A stretch of DNA of 64,000 nucleotides from Clostridium sp. 'deep sea'. GTDB lineage: Bacteria; Bacillota; UBA994; PWPR01. How positions within the stretch are numbered: the first letter of the stretch is position 1; every line of letters begins with the position of its first letter. The notes under the pieces were generated by a model. The model was not told the DNA's origin. It worked only from the letters and a program-made list of their open reading frames with translations, and ran no database searches. The stretch spans positions 682,001 through 746,000 of the forward strand of contig NZ_CP063353.1 of NCBI RefSeq assembly GCF_014931565.1. The letters run 5' to 3'. A program made the translations under genes and the position numbers. Below, piece after piece: positions 8,153-16,350 of the stretch.

Positions 8153-8680
8153 CTATTTTATAAATTCCCTGCTACTGTAAGCTCTTTTAACTACACTTTC
8201 ATTACCATAATTGTTAGCTGTTTTTATGATGCTAAAATTCTTAATTAAGTAACTCACAATTATTATTGCTAAAACATTAACACCAATAATATAACCCTCA
8301 AATGCATTATAAAAACTAAAAGCAAATTTACTGCCCAACTTAAAATGCATATCTATCTTTGTTAAAAAAGGCATATGAATAAAAGTTAGCCAAAGCTTAG
8401 CTCCAGATGTTATGTGATAATTAAGAGCACTAGTTATTATAACAGGAATTTGGCAAACATATGAAACCATTACAAAAACATAACCTAATCTTTTATTTTT
8501 AAAAAGTAAAATGCCACCCATTAAACTCAATAAATACACAGTAAACACAAATGTTACAATAGCAATAGACATTGGATTTAACAAACATATGATTCCAATT
8601 TTAAAAACCACAGTATGCCAATACTTCAAACCTAAAATTCCACCCAAAAAACTTAATAAGGCAATCAACTTTATTCTCAA
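8153..8680 (-). CDS. Four-helix membrane protein, paralogue of 9222-9770
   Basis: This is a 175-aa protein of unknown function with four hydrophobic segments. It shares its N-terminal pattern (KLIALLSFLGG against KLIALISLISGG), a central region and the C-terminal motif SREFIK with the gene at 9222-9770, so the two are paralogues. Translation probably begins at the TTG at 8680. GGGAGGG lies 13 bases upstream, which is longer than usual, so a rare ATT or ATA start slightly upstream cannot be excluded. It follows the YwqK-like gene by eight bases. Confidence 0.6.
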   Translation of the reverse strand: MRIKLIALLSFLGGILGLKYWHTVVFKIGIICLLNPMSIAIVTFVFTVYLLSLMGGILLFKNKRLGYVFVMVSYVCQIPVIITSALNYHITSGAKLWLTFIHMPFLTKIDMHFKLGSKFAFSFYNAFEGYIIGVNVLAIIIVSYLIKNFSIIKTANNYGNESVVKRAYSSREFIK

Positions 8681-8688
8681 CTTTATAA

Positions 8689-9150
8689 TTATTCCCTCCC
8701 AATTTTTTTAAAATATAGATACGCTTTTTTAATTACAAGTAACTCTGGTTCTGTTGGTTCAAGTTTTTGCTTTAATAATATTCCACGTTGATCCCACAAC
8801 ATTTCATGTAAACATATACTATATTTATATTCACCAATAGACTTAACTTTACCATTTTTATAACGAACTTGTTTAACTCCTGTTAGTAATCCAAATTTAC
8901 GTGTTTCTATTAATGCTAAGCTTCCGTTATCATAAAATTTTACATGTAAACCGTGTTGTAGTCCATTTTCAAAATAGCTATAAAAGCTAATATCATCACT
9001 ATCATTTAAATCATAAACTAAGCCCGTAAAGGCTACTCCACCTTCATCAGGTGGTTTACTTAATACTCTATTACTACTATGCTCAATATAAAGCAAATCA
9101 TATTTAACTCCGTATTTAATAATATGTTCTTTAGTTAATATATCTTTCAT
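8689..9150 (-). CDS. YwqK-like MORN-repeat protein
   Basis: This 153-aa soluble protein carries MORN/YwqK-type repeats of the form Y-x-x-NG-x-x-HG-x-x-x-x-x-Y-x-NG (YFENGLQHGLHVKFYDNG, then VRYKNGKVKSIGEY). YwqK-family proteins are often labelled antitoxins, and in Bacillus YwqK lies in a polymorphic toxin locus, but the biochemical role is unproven. It lies between two paralogous membrane protein genes and may form an operon with 8153-8680. Confidence 0.6.
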   Translation of the reverse strand: MKDILTKEHIIKYGVKYDLLYIEHSSNRVLSKPPDEGGVAFTGLVYDLNDSDDISFYSYFENGLQHGLHVKFYDNGSLALIETRKFGLLTGVKQVRYKNGKVKSIGEYKYSICLHEMLWDQRGILLKQKLEPTEPELLVIKKAYLYFKKIGRE

Positions 9151-9182
9151 AATACACCTTTTATTTAAACTATTTCATTACA

Positions 9183-9216
9183 AAAAATGCAATGAATATT
9201 ATTTTTTCATTGCATT
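9183..9216 (-). terminator. Terminator after the membrane protein gene at 9222
   Basis: AATGCAATGA and TCATTGCATT form an inverted repeat around a 12-base AT loop. On the minus strand it is followed by a T run and lies six bases after the stop codon of the gene ending at 9222. Confidence 0.75.
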
Positions 9217-9221
9217 AACAT

Positions 9222-9770
9222 TTATTTTATAAATTCACGACTACCATAAATAACCTGTTTACGATCATTCTTATCTTTATAGTTCCGTTTTTTATCAACA
9301 AACGTTTTGATTTTTGTTGATTTAAGTCCTGCAAATAAAATTATAATAACAACAATGGCAAAAATATTAAATCCTACTATGTCTTCATATGCATTAATGC
9401 TTGTATTATAAGTAAAATATGATCCGTATATATTTTTAAATTCCACTAATGATGAATTTACGACATATATCCATGAACTAAAGCCTGCAGTTAAATCATA
9501 TAAAAGTTCTTTAGTATAGATATATGGTACTTGAAAGAGATATGCAGTGATTACCATGATAAATCCAATTTTTTTATTGGCTAAAATCATTAGCCCACCA
9601 ATGACTAATAATACATACACCATAAATGCTATTGCCATAATAATTTCATTGGAATTATTAAGTAATGAAGCTATATTGCACGTATATAAATATTTAACAA
9701 ATTTTACAAGAGCTGATCCTCCACTAATTAAGCTAATTAAAGCAATTAATTTTACTAAAAAATTTTTCAC
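9222..9770 (-). CDS. Four-helix membrane protein, paralogue of 8153-8680
   Basis: This 182-aa protein has four hydrophobic segments and ends IYGSREFIK, like its paralogue at 8153. Translation starts at a GTG at 9770, with GGAGAG about seven bases upstream. It follows the gene at 9784-10491 by 13 bp and is followed by its own terminator, so the two form a short operon. Function is unknown. The duplication with a MORN protein between the copies looks like an accessory module rather than core metabolism. Confidence 0.6.
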   Translation of the reverse strand: MKNFLVKLIALISLISGGSALVKFVKYLYTCNIASLLNNSNEIIMAIAFMVYVLLVIGGLMILANKKIGFIMVITAYLFQVPYIYTKELLYDLTAGFSSWIYVVNSSLVEFKNIYGSYFTYNTSINAYEDIVGFNIFAIVVIIILFAGLKSTKIKTFVDKKRNYKDKNDRKQVIYGSREFIK

Positions 9771-9783
9771 TATTCATCTCTCC

Positions 9784-10491
9784 TTAATAATTCAATGCTA
9801 AAAAATACATTACAGTAGCTGCTATTGCTAAAACAATATTACTAAATACCTGACTTTCTCTATAATAACTACTTGGCTCTGCATTTTTTACAAAGCGAGA
9901 ATGACGCAAATTAAATAAAAACTGAGGATACTTAATTTCAATAAAAAGTAATAATGAGACTAATAATGCTCCAGTTAAAAAGCTAAAATCACCTCTGTAA
10001 GTATCATTGTGATAACTCGCCATTTTAACTATATTATATAAAGATATTTTATAGTATGATTGATTATTGCCTGTCTTGTAGCTAAAAACAGGCATACCAT
10101 CTCTATCATATAATACTCTACGATCTCTACTATAGGATCCTTCAAATAAAACGTCTCTCTTAGAATCTAAAACTTTTGCAACTCCTTTTTCCCAGTTATT
10201 TGCATCTTTAAATTCAACTATGTACTTTTCTTGAGATTGATTTTCAAACTTATAGTCCAGCTCAACTTCTTTGCCACTGTTTAATAAACCATTTACAATA
10301 ATCTCAATGTGACCTTCATCACTATTTCCTCGGTAATAACTTTGATTATTGTACACCTGCTTTTTTAAAAATATATTTTTAAAAAACACTCCTCTGGTAA
10401 AAAATTCAGTAAAATAAAACACAATAATCACTAATAATAAAATAACTAAAATACTTTTGATTCCAAACTTTTTCTTACCAGCACTTAACAT
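9784..10491 (-). CDS. Membrane protein with a DUF6199-like C-terminus
   Basis: This 235-aa protein has one N-terminal transmembrane helix, a soluble middle of about 120 residues facing outside by the positive-inside rule, and two hydrophobic segments at the C-terminus. The C-terminal stretch with IKYPQFLF followed by NAEPSSYYRESQVF resembles DUF6199 proteins (aromatic-rich helix, then AEPS and a second helix). That match is by pattern only and no function is known. It heads a probable operon with the gene at 9222. Confidence 0.5.
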   Translation of the reverse strand: MLSAGKKKFGIKSILVILLLVIIVFYFTEFFTRGVFFKNIFLKKQVYNNQSYYRGNSDEGHIEIIVNGLLNSGKEVELDYKFENQSQEKYIVEFKDANNWEKGVAKVLDSKRDVLFEGSYSRDRRVLYDRDGMPVFSYKTGNNQSYYKISLYNIVKMASYHNDTYRGDFSFLTGALLVSLLLFIEIKYPQFLFNLRHSRFVKNAEPSSYYRESQVFSNIVLAIAATVMYFLALNY

Positions 10492-10592
10492 ATAACTCTC
10501 CTTATATTAAAATTGCTACTTAATTATTCATACCCCTTTATTTTATTAAACTATCAGTAATGTTTACATTAATTTACCCTACTTGTGCTTAA

Positions 10593-12503
10593 TTAATAAT
10601 TATTTTTGTAACCTAAATCTATCTCTAATCTTTTATAATAATTGTTTATACAAAGTCTATAAACTATAAAATGGATTGAAGCAAAAGCTAATGTTGTTAA
10701 GAGAGCATAAAACAAACTTCTTAAACTGCTCATTAAATAGCTATACCCAATATTGATAATTATTGCATAAATAAAGGATATTGAAAAAATAGTTTTTATT
10801 TTTTGAGATACCATCTTATTAATTTCTTTATTTGTTATACCTAGCCTATATAAACTAAAGTATTTCTTTTTATCATCCTCATATTCCATTTCTACCTTAA
10901 AATAAATCATTATAACTGTTGATAAATATATTAACAAACAAACATAAATCACAATAAATAATAAAAAGTTGGAGCTTTTTAAAGCAATCTTGTATGCATT
11001 TATTAACGAACTTATTTTAAAGAAATTATCATCTTCATTGATATTATTTTTAATTAGTAGCTTATTCCATACATCATTTATGATATTTTGGGAGTTACGC
11101 CAGTATTCAAAATTATATAATTGCAACCTTCCTTTAATATAATAATCTACACCATTTTTACTAATCCAATTATAGTCTTCGCTGTTAACTAATATAATGT
11201 AACTAGATATGCAGTTAACATGACCAAAAAATGGTTTAACAATTGTATTTGTTATATTAAATTCTTTTTTAGTAGTGTTAGTTTTAATTCTTAATGTAGA
11301 CATTGATTGATTGGTGTTGTGATCATAACCATCATTAATATCATATGGAAAAACAAATAAACAGGTATTAGAATCAATGCAATAACTCTCGTTGAAAATT
11401 GTGTTTATATCATTAACATCAAATATAGTAAAGGTATTATTTCTCATAAATTTAACACTATCATAAGCAGTTATTTTATTGCCATAGTGTAAAGCAATGT
11501 TCTCGATTTCATTTTTTGCTAAAGCCTGCATATCATTATCTATACCAGCATAAGTCATATGATATGGGTGATAAGTAATTGCGTTACTTGTTAAACTAGG
11601 ATATGAATATAAACTAAATGAGAACAAAAATAAGATAACAAAAAATAACCAAGTAGTAGTTAAATATATCTTTTTATTTTTACCATAATAATATTTTAAA
11701 TCAGAAAATAAAAAAATGTTTTTTAGGTATTTTTTATTATTCTTCTTTTGAAATTTTTTAATTATGGCCTCACCATTATAAAATATAAGTACTGAACCTA
11801 ACACACATGTTAATAAACTTAAAAACCAATAGTTACTGTCTTTTTGATACAAAACAATCATTATTACAATGGAAGCCACCGTAAATAATAACCCCAAAAC
11901 TGCTAAGATAATACTATTACAACTAGATTTTTCAGCCTTTTCAGTGTATTTTATTTTATCTAAAATGGTTCTTTTGCACATAAAAATAACATTAAGTATT
12001 ATTGAAAATATAAATACTGACAAAACATAAATAATTATTATTTTATATGATACTATAGAAATAGTGATATTAATAACACTAAATCCCAATAGATATTTAA
12101 TAAAACTAAAAAACAATAGTGACAAACCTGTACCTAATATCAAACCACTACCTAAAGCTAGTAAAATCATAGTTATGTTCTCTAATAATACACTTTTTAA
12201 AACCTCATTTTCAGTCATTCCTATAGACAATAAAATTCCATAGTCTTTTTGTCTAGATTTTATAAATACACTTTGTGAATAAGTAATAAATATGCCAGTA
12301 AAGAAAAAAACTAACATAGTTGGCGCATATATATTACTTGATATCATGGGGTTTACTATAGAAGAATTCATAAACTGTTTATTTACATAGATAGAAGTAA
12401 AACTATACAGAATTGCAATAGCGCATAAATTACATAAAATAAATAGCTTATATTTTTTTGCATCAGTTTTAAACATTTTTAATGTAATTGAACCTAAAGT
12501 CAT
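10593..12503 (-). CDS. FtsX-like ABC transporter permease (BceB type)
   Basis: This 636-aa permease has about ten transmembrane segments in the 4+4+2 style of the BceB/MacB-FtsX group. A large extracytoplasmic domain lies between the first four and the later helices, at about residues 310-500, and the N-terminus reads KKYKLFILCNLCAIAILYSFTS. In Firmicutes such permeases sense and expel or detach peptide antibiotics such as bacitracin and lantibiotics. It lies 59 bp downstream of its ATPase gene. No two-component BceRS pair adjoins it, so how it is induced is not visible. Confidence 0.8.
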   Translation of the reverse strand: MTLGSITLKMFKTDAKKYKLFILCNLCAIAILYSFTSIYVNKQFMNSSIVNPMISSNIYAPTMLVFFFTGIFITYSQSVFIKSRQKDYGILLSIGMTENEVLKSVLLENITMILLALGSGLILGTGLSLLFFSFIKYLLGFSVINITISIVSYKIIIIYVLSVFIFSIILNVIFMCKRTILDKIKYTEKAEKSSCNSIILAVLGLLFTVASIVIMIVLYQKDSNYWFLSLLTCVLGSVLIFYNGEAIIKKFQKKNNKKYLKNIFLFSDLKYYYGKNKKIYLTTTWLFFVILFLFSFSLYSYPSLTSNAITYHPYHMTYAGIDNDMQALAKNEIENIALHYGNKITAYDSVKFMRNNTFTIFDVNDINTIFNESYCIDSNTCLFVFPYDINDGYDHNTNQSMSTLRIKTNTTKKEFNITNTIVKPFFGHVNCISSYIILVNSEDYNWISKNGVDYYIKGRLQLYNFEYWRNSQNIINDVWNKLLIKNNINEDDNFFKISSLINAYKIALKSSNFLLFIVIYVCLLIYLSTVIMIYFKVEMEYEDDKKKYFSLYRLGITNKEINKMVSQKIKTIFSISFIYAIIINIGYSYLMSSLRSLFYALLTTLAFASIHFIVYRLCINNYYKRLEIDLGYKNNY

Positions 12504-12562
12504 TTTATGTTTTACATGATAAAATTCATGTTTTCCTTTCTTACCTTATGAATCTTGTAGTA

Positions 12563-13300
12563 TTAATTATTAATATTTTGAATAATATCAATTATTTCAT
12601 TATAAAAATTGGAGCTGTTTTTTTGCTTTACTATTTGCTGCACAGTTAAGCCATCTTTAAAAAACACGACTCTATCAGAATAACTAGCGGTATATGCATC
12701 ATGAGTTACCATTAGTATGCTTGCGTTACTATCCTTGCGAACCAAATCAAAGGAAGACATTACATTCATTGATGATTTTGAATCAAGATTTCCGGTTGGT
12801 TCATCTGCAAATAATATCTTAGGCGTGTTTATAATAGCACGACAAATAGCTGCACGTTGTTGTTGACCACCAGAAATTTCATAAGGATAACTATTTAAGA
12901 TATCTGTTATGCCTAATAAATTAGCCAACTCCTCAACTTTATTGCTCTCAATAATATCAATTTTTTTATCTAAAATTAAGGGAACTAATATATTTTCTTT
13001 TAGTGTTAAACTACTTAATAAGTTAAAATCTTGAAAAACCATGCCTATATTTCTTCTTCTTAATAAAGACAGTTCGTTTTTTTTCATTTTACAAATATTA
13101 TTATTTAGTAGGTATACATCACCAGAGTTACACTTATCTATGCCTGATGCTATATTTAACAAGGTAGTTTTACCACTACCTGATGGACCCATAATTGCTA
13201 CAAACTCCCCATCTTTTAGTGTTAAATTAACATTATTTAATATGCAGGGCTTATTTCTGCTATACTTTTTTGTTACATTATGTATCTCTAATATCTTCAT
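12563..13300 (-). CDS. ABC transporter ATP-binding protein (BceA type)
   Basis: This is a 245-aa ABC ATPase with Walker A GPSGSGKTTLLN at about residues 37-48, Q-loop MVFQDFNLL, signature ISGGQQQRAAICRA, Walker B ILFADEPTGNLD and H-loop MVTHDAYTASY. The ADEPTGNLD form is typical of the MacB/LolD/BceA family that pairs with FtsX-like permeases. It is the first gene of a two-gene operon with the permease at 10593 and probably energises antimicrobial-peptide detoxification. Confidence 0.9.
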   Translation of the reverse strand: MKILEIHNVTKKYSRNKPCILNNVNLTLKDGEFVAIMGPSGSGKTTLLNIASGIDKCNSGDVYLLNNNICKMKKNELSLLRRRNIGMVFQDFNLLSSLTLKENILVPLILDKKIDIIESNKVEELANLLGITDILNSYPYEISGGQQQRAAICRAIINTPKILFADEPTGNLDSKSSMNVMSSFDLVRKDSNASILMVTHDAYTASYSDRVVFFKDGLTVQQIVKQKNSSNFYNEIIDIIQNINN

Positions 13301-13376
13301 ATTTCTATTCCTAACCCATATTTATCTAGCCTATGTAAAATTTATTATACCATTTTAGTAATCAATAAAACACAAC

Positions 13377-13410
13377 AAAAGGACTAATACTTAATTTAGT
13401 ACAGTCCTTT
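13377..13410 (-). terminator. Terminator after the amidohydrolase gene
   Basis: AAAGGACT and AGTCCTTT form a hairpin which on the minus strand is followed by TTGTTGTGTTTT, 19 bases after the stop codon of the gene ending at 13429. Confidence 0.75.
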
Positions 13411-13428
13411 ATCATAGTATTAATATTT

Positions 13429-14469
13429 TTATCTTGGAATATTAAGAAGATTACATGCGTTATTTATTAAAATATTTTCTCGTGCATTATAATCCTTTTC
13501 GGTAGCAAGTAATACTCTTGAGAGGGTAAATGCTTGAGGTAAAGCTGGCCAATCAGAGCCAAACAATAACCTTTTATCTCCTACTTCATTGATTAAGTAT
13601 TTAATGCTATCTGCCGATTGGCAAGATAGCTCTGCATATGAAGCAGGAAATATCTTAAGATATTCTGCAACTTGTTTATAATCTTGTATACCACTATGAC
13701 CAAATATAAACTTAAAATCTTGGGGCATCTTTTTTAGTAGCTCCCCAAAAATACTAACCCTAGAAGATTGAAACAGTTTCCACATAAGCTTAGAGCAGTT
13801 TTTTTGCTTTAAATAGGTTAAAGAACCAGTGTGTAAAATAACAGGTAAGTCTTCTTCGTAACATATTTTAAATAGTTTAATAAGTGGCTCATAATTATAC
13901 TTTAATTCCATATCGGATATCTTCAGTTTTAGACCTTTAGCTCCTAATTTTTTGTATTTTAATATTTTTTCCTTAAGATTATAATCATAAGGATGTACAG
14001 AACAAAAAGCTATAAATTTTGTAGGATATTGCTTAGCTAACTTAAGCGCCTCGAGTGACCGGTCATTCTTTTGTGAACTAATAGGTAAAACTATATTCAT
14101 TTTTATCTTATTATCTTGCTGTGATTTTAAACAGTTATCGTAGGTACCACACATAATCATTTTCTGGAATATTTTATAGCCATTATAGGAGAACTTTATC
14201 ATTGAGAGTAAACTTTTATGTTTTTTATGTGGGTCAACTTTATGCCAGTAAGGCACATTTAAATCTAATTTATCTATAGCGGGTAGTGTTGGATAGCTTA
14301 TTTTTCGCCCTGTATTATTTGGATTATTAACTTTTAAAGGTAATACATTAGACATATGAGTATGAAAGTCAATTATTGCTACGTCATCTGTGTAGTCAAT
14401 AACAAACTCATCATCATCATTAAGTTTTAAGTACTTTTGCTGTTTGACCCATTCTTGTTTACTTAACAT
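13429..14469 (-). CDS. Amidohydrolase family (Amidohydro_2) metal-dependent hydrolase
   Basis: This is a 346-aa TIM-barrel amidohydrolase. The metal-binding HxH appears as IIDFHTHMSN at about residues 32-41, a strand VILHTGS supplies the later histidine, FIFGHSG another, and LLFGSDWPA the catalytic aspartate, all in PF04909 order. Substrate cannot be inferred. Related proteins include aminocarboxymuconate-semialdehyde decarboxylase-like enzymes and lactone hydrolases. It lies downstream of a TetR regulator and an alpha/beta hydrolase on the same strand and ends at its own terminator. Confidence 0.8.
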   Translation of the reverse strand: MLSKQEWVKQQKYLKLNDDDEFVIDYTDDVAIIDFHTHMSNVLPLKVNNPNNTGRKISYPTLPAIDKLDLNVPYWHKVDPHKKHKSLLSMIKFSYNGYKIFQKMIMCGTYDNCLKSQQDNKIKMNIVLPISSQKNDRSLEALKLAKQYPTKFIAFCSVHPYDYNLKEKILKYKKLGAKGLKLKISDMELKYNYEPLIKLFKICYEEDLPVILHTGSLTYLKQKNCSKLMWKLFQSSRVSIFGELLKKMPQDFKFIFGHSGIQDYKQVAEYLKIFPASYAELSCQSADSIKYLINEVGDKRLLFGSDWPALPQAFTLSRVLLATEKDYNARENILINNACNLLNIPR

Positions 14470-14556
14470 TGTAATTAGCTCCTTTTATAAAAATTAATCC
14501 ATAAGCATAAATACTCATATTTTTACTAATAACATGTATAATATGTCAATCTTATA

Positions 14557-15327
14557 TTAAATGCTTTCTACAAACCTTTTTATTATTTGTACAACTTTAT
14601 TTGGATTGCCAATGCATAACTCACCATGTGAATAGTTTTGCAAACATAAGATTTTCATGTTAGCTACAAGCTTTTTCATATCGTTATAAGGTTTAACTAA
14701 ATATTTTTCCTTTGTACTATAAATTACTAATATTTTAGCAGTAGTGTATTTAATATTATCTTTTAAGCTATAATTACAAACTAAGCTCTGAACATTGTTT
14801 AAAGTTAGTTTTGTCATATGGCTTAGTAAATCTTTTGTATTTTTATACAACTCTTTGGGCATTCCTAAATTTGCTAAAAATCTGTTTAAAATTAGTCTAT
14901 AAAATCGGTTACCCCTTACCCCATAATACATTGTCTTTACTGTTGCTTTAGTTAGAAAATATGCCGTAACTCTATTAATCCCTAATGAACCCGATTCAAT
15001 TACTGCATATTTAACAAGGTCGAAACTTTGGCTTAGTATCTCTAAAGCAATATCTGCCCCTAATGATGCACCATATAGAATCTCTACTTTACTAATGTTT
15101 TTGTTATTAAGGTATTTAATTATTTGTTCAGCTTCTTGCTCTATTGATAGGAGCTGTGAATTATCATTAAGGTTATGACCATTAAGTAAAGGTACTATAA
15201 CATAGTATTCTTTAGCTAATAACTCTGTTTGAATCTGTAATGTTCTCCATGTAACATAACCTCCATGAATTAGCAGAGCCTTTTTATTATGCCTATCTCC
15301 AAACTCTTTAAATTGCAAGATACTCAT
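14557..15327 (-). CDS. Alpha/beta hydrolase
   Basis: This 256-aa protein has an alpha/beta-hydrolase fold. LLIHGGYVTW provides the oxyanion-hole HGG, YGASLGAD is the nucleophile elbow (G-x-S-x-G), and NYSHGEL near the C-terminus supplies the catalytic histidine. The acid is probably in the segment before the final strand (VIYSTKEKY region). Substrate is unknown. Its start overlaps the end of the TetR gene by 20 bp, so it is the likely direct target of that regulator. Confidence 0.82.
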   Translation of the reverse strand: MSILQFKEFGDRHNKKALLIHGGYVTWRTLQIQTELLAKEYYVIVPLLNGHNLNDNSQLLSIEQEAEQIIKYLNNKNISKVEILYGASLGADIALEILSQSFDLVKYAVIESGSLGINRVTAYFLTKATVKTMYYGVRGNRFYRLILNRFLANLGMPKELYKNTKDLLSHMTKLTLNNVQSLVCNYSLKDNIKYTTAKILVIYSTKEKYLVKPYNDMKKLVANMKILCLQNYSHGELCIGNPNKVVQIIKRFVESI

Positions 15328-15928
15328 CCTTATAATAGTTACGCTTAAGAGAATTAACTATTGTCTCCAGCTCTTTTATTAAAAACTGTTCATCAATACA
15401 GTCTATTTCTGTATTAAATAACTGACCTTGAGCGAAATAGAGCAGTATTTTTACGCAGTTATTAATTTCAGTTTCATCTTTAAACTTACTTTTATCTATT
15501 CGTTTAAACAAATCTTCATAGGGTTTATTTAAGATTACCTTTATTTTTTCTAAGTCGTCTTTAAGGCTTTCATCTTTTTCATAGTAAATTCTTTTAATTA
15601 AAGTATAATAAAGCTGTAAATCTTTAACATAAGATTGTTTTACCTTAATTATAGCTGTAACCATCTCAAATAAATCATTGCTATTAATCTCTTTAATTGC
15701 AGATAACAGTCTCTCATTCCAATGTTTCGCAACCTCGTTTAATACATAAAAATAGTATTCTTTTTTATTTTTAAAGTAGTAAAACAATAATGATTTAGAT
15801 ATTCTTGCTTCATCAGCAACCTTAGACATAGATGCCTTTTTATAGGTATTATTAGCAAATACCTTACATCCAGCGTAAAATAAATTTAGTTGTTTTTCTT
15901 TAGGCAGTGTATAAAAACTATTATTCAT
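15308..15928 (-). CDS. TetR/AcrR family transcriptional regulator
   Basis: This 206-aa protein has an N-terminal TetR helix-turn-helix (MSKVADEARISKSLLFYYF at about residues 34-52) and a helical ligand-binding domain without recognisable ligand motif. It leads the unit regulator, alpha/beta hydrolase, amidohydrolase and probably controls its own operon. No clear palindromic operator stands out upstream. Confidence 0.88.
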   Translation of the reverse strand: MNNSFYTLPKEKQLNLFYAGCKVFANNTYKKASMSKVADEARISKSLLFYYFKNKKEYYFYVLNEVAKHWNERLLSAIKEINSNDLFEMVTAIIKVKQSYVKDLQLYYTLIKRIYYEKDESLKDDLEKIKVILNKPYEDLFKRIDKSKFKDETEINNCVKILLYFAQGQLFNTEIDCIDEQFLIKELETIVNSLKRNYYKDEYLAI

Positions 15929-16276
15929 AATACTACCTCCTCTTTATTCAATTCTATTTTGGCTGACCGATTTTGTAAAGACGGGCTAAATAACTTTTTT
16001 AAAATTATAGACCACATCATTAAAACAACATTACCTTAAATTGTTATAGTTAAACGATAAAACTAATAATAACTATCTTATGTAAACAACAATATCCTTT
16101 ATTATAAAGTTAAACACTTAAGTTAATTGATCATTTATAACACACTTAACTACTTATTATTGTGAGCCTTATAAAATGGAATTGCATGTAAATGTATTCG
16201 TTATTAAAACATAAAACTAAAAGGTTTAAATTAATCTAAATTAAATTTACAAACTTACTTATAGATAAGTAAAATA
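15929..16276. other. Gene-free AT-rich stretch upstream of the TetR gene
   Basis: About 350 bases contain no open frame of note on either strand. The part next to 15928 must hold the promoter and ribosome site of the TetR operon (GAGGAGGTAGT lies just upstream of its ATG on the minus strand). I see no repeat or RNA gene in the rest. Confidence 0.5.
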
Positions 16277-16309
16277 CAAAATCAGTAGCAGTAGGCTACT
16301 GATTTTGAT
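16277..16309 (-). terminator. Terminator of the ECF/ABC transporter operon
   Basis: AAAATCAGTAGC and GCTACTGATTTT are exact reverse complements around a five-base loop. The hairpin lies 41 bases downstream of the last operon gene (stop at 16351) and is followed on the minus strand by GTATTTT. Confidence 0.85.
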
Positions 16310-16350
16310 TAAAATAATTTATTATGTTTTAACCTTATAATATGTTATCT

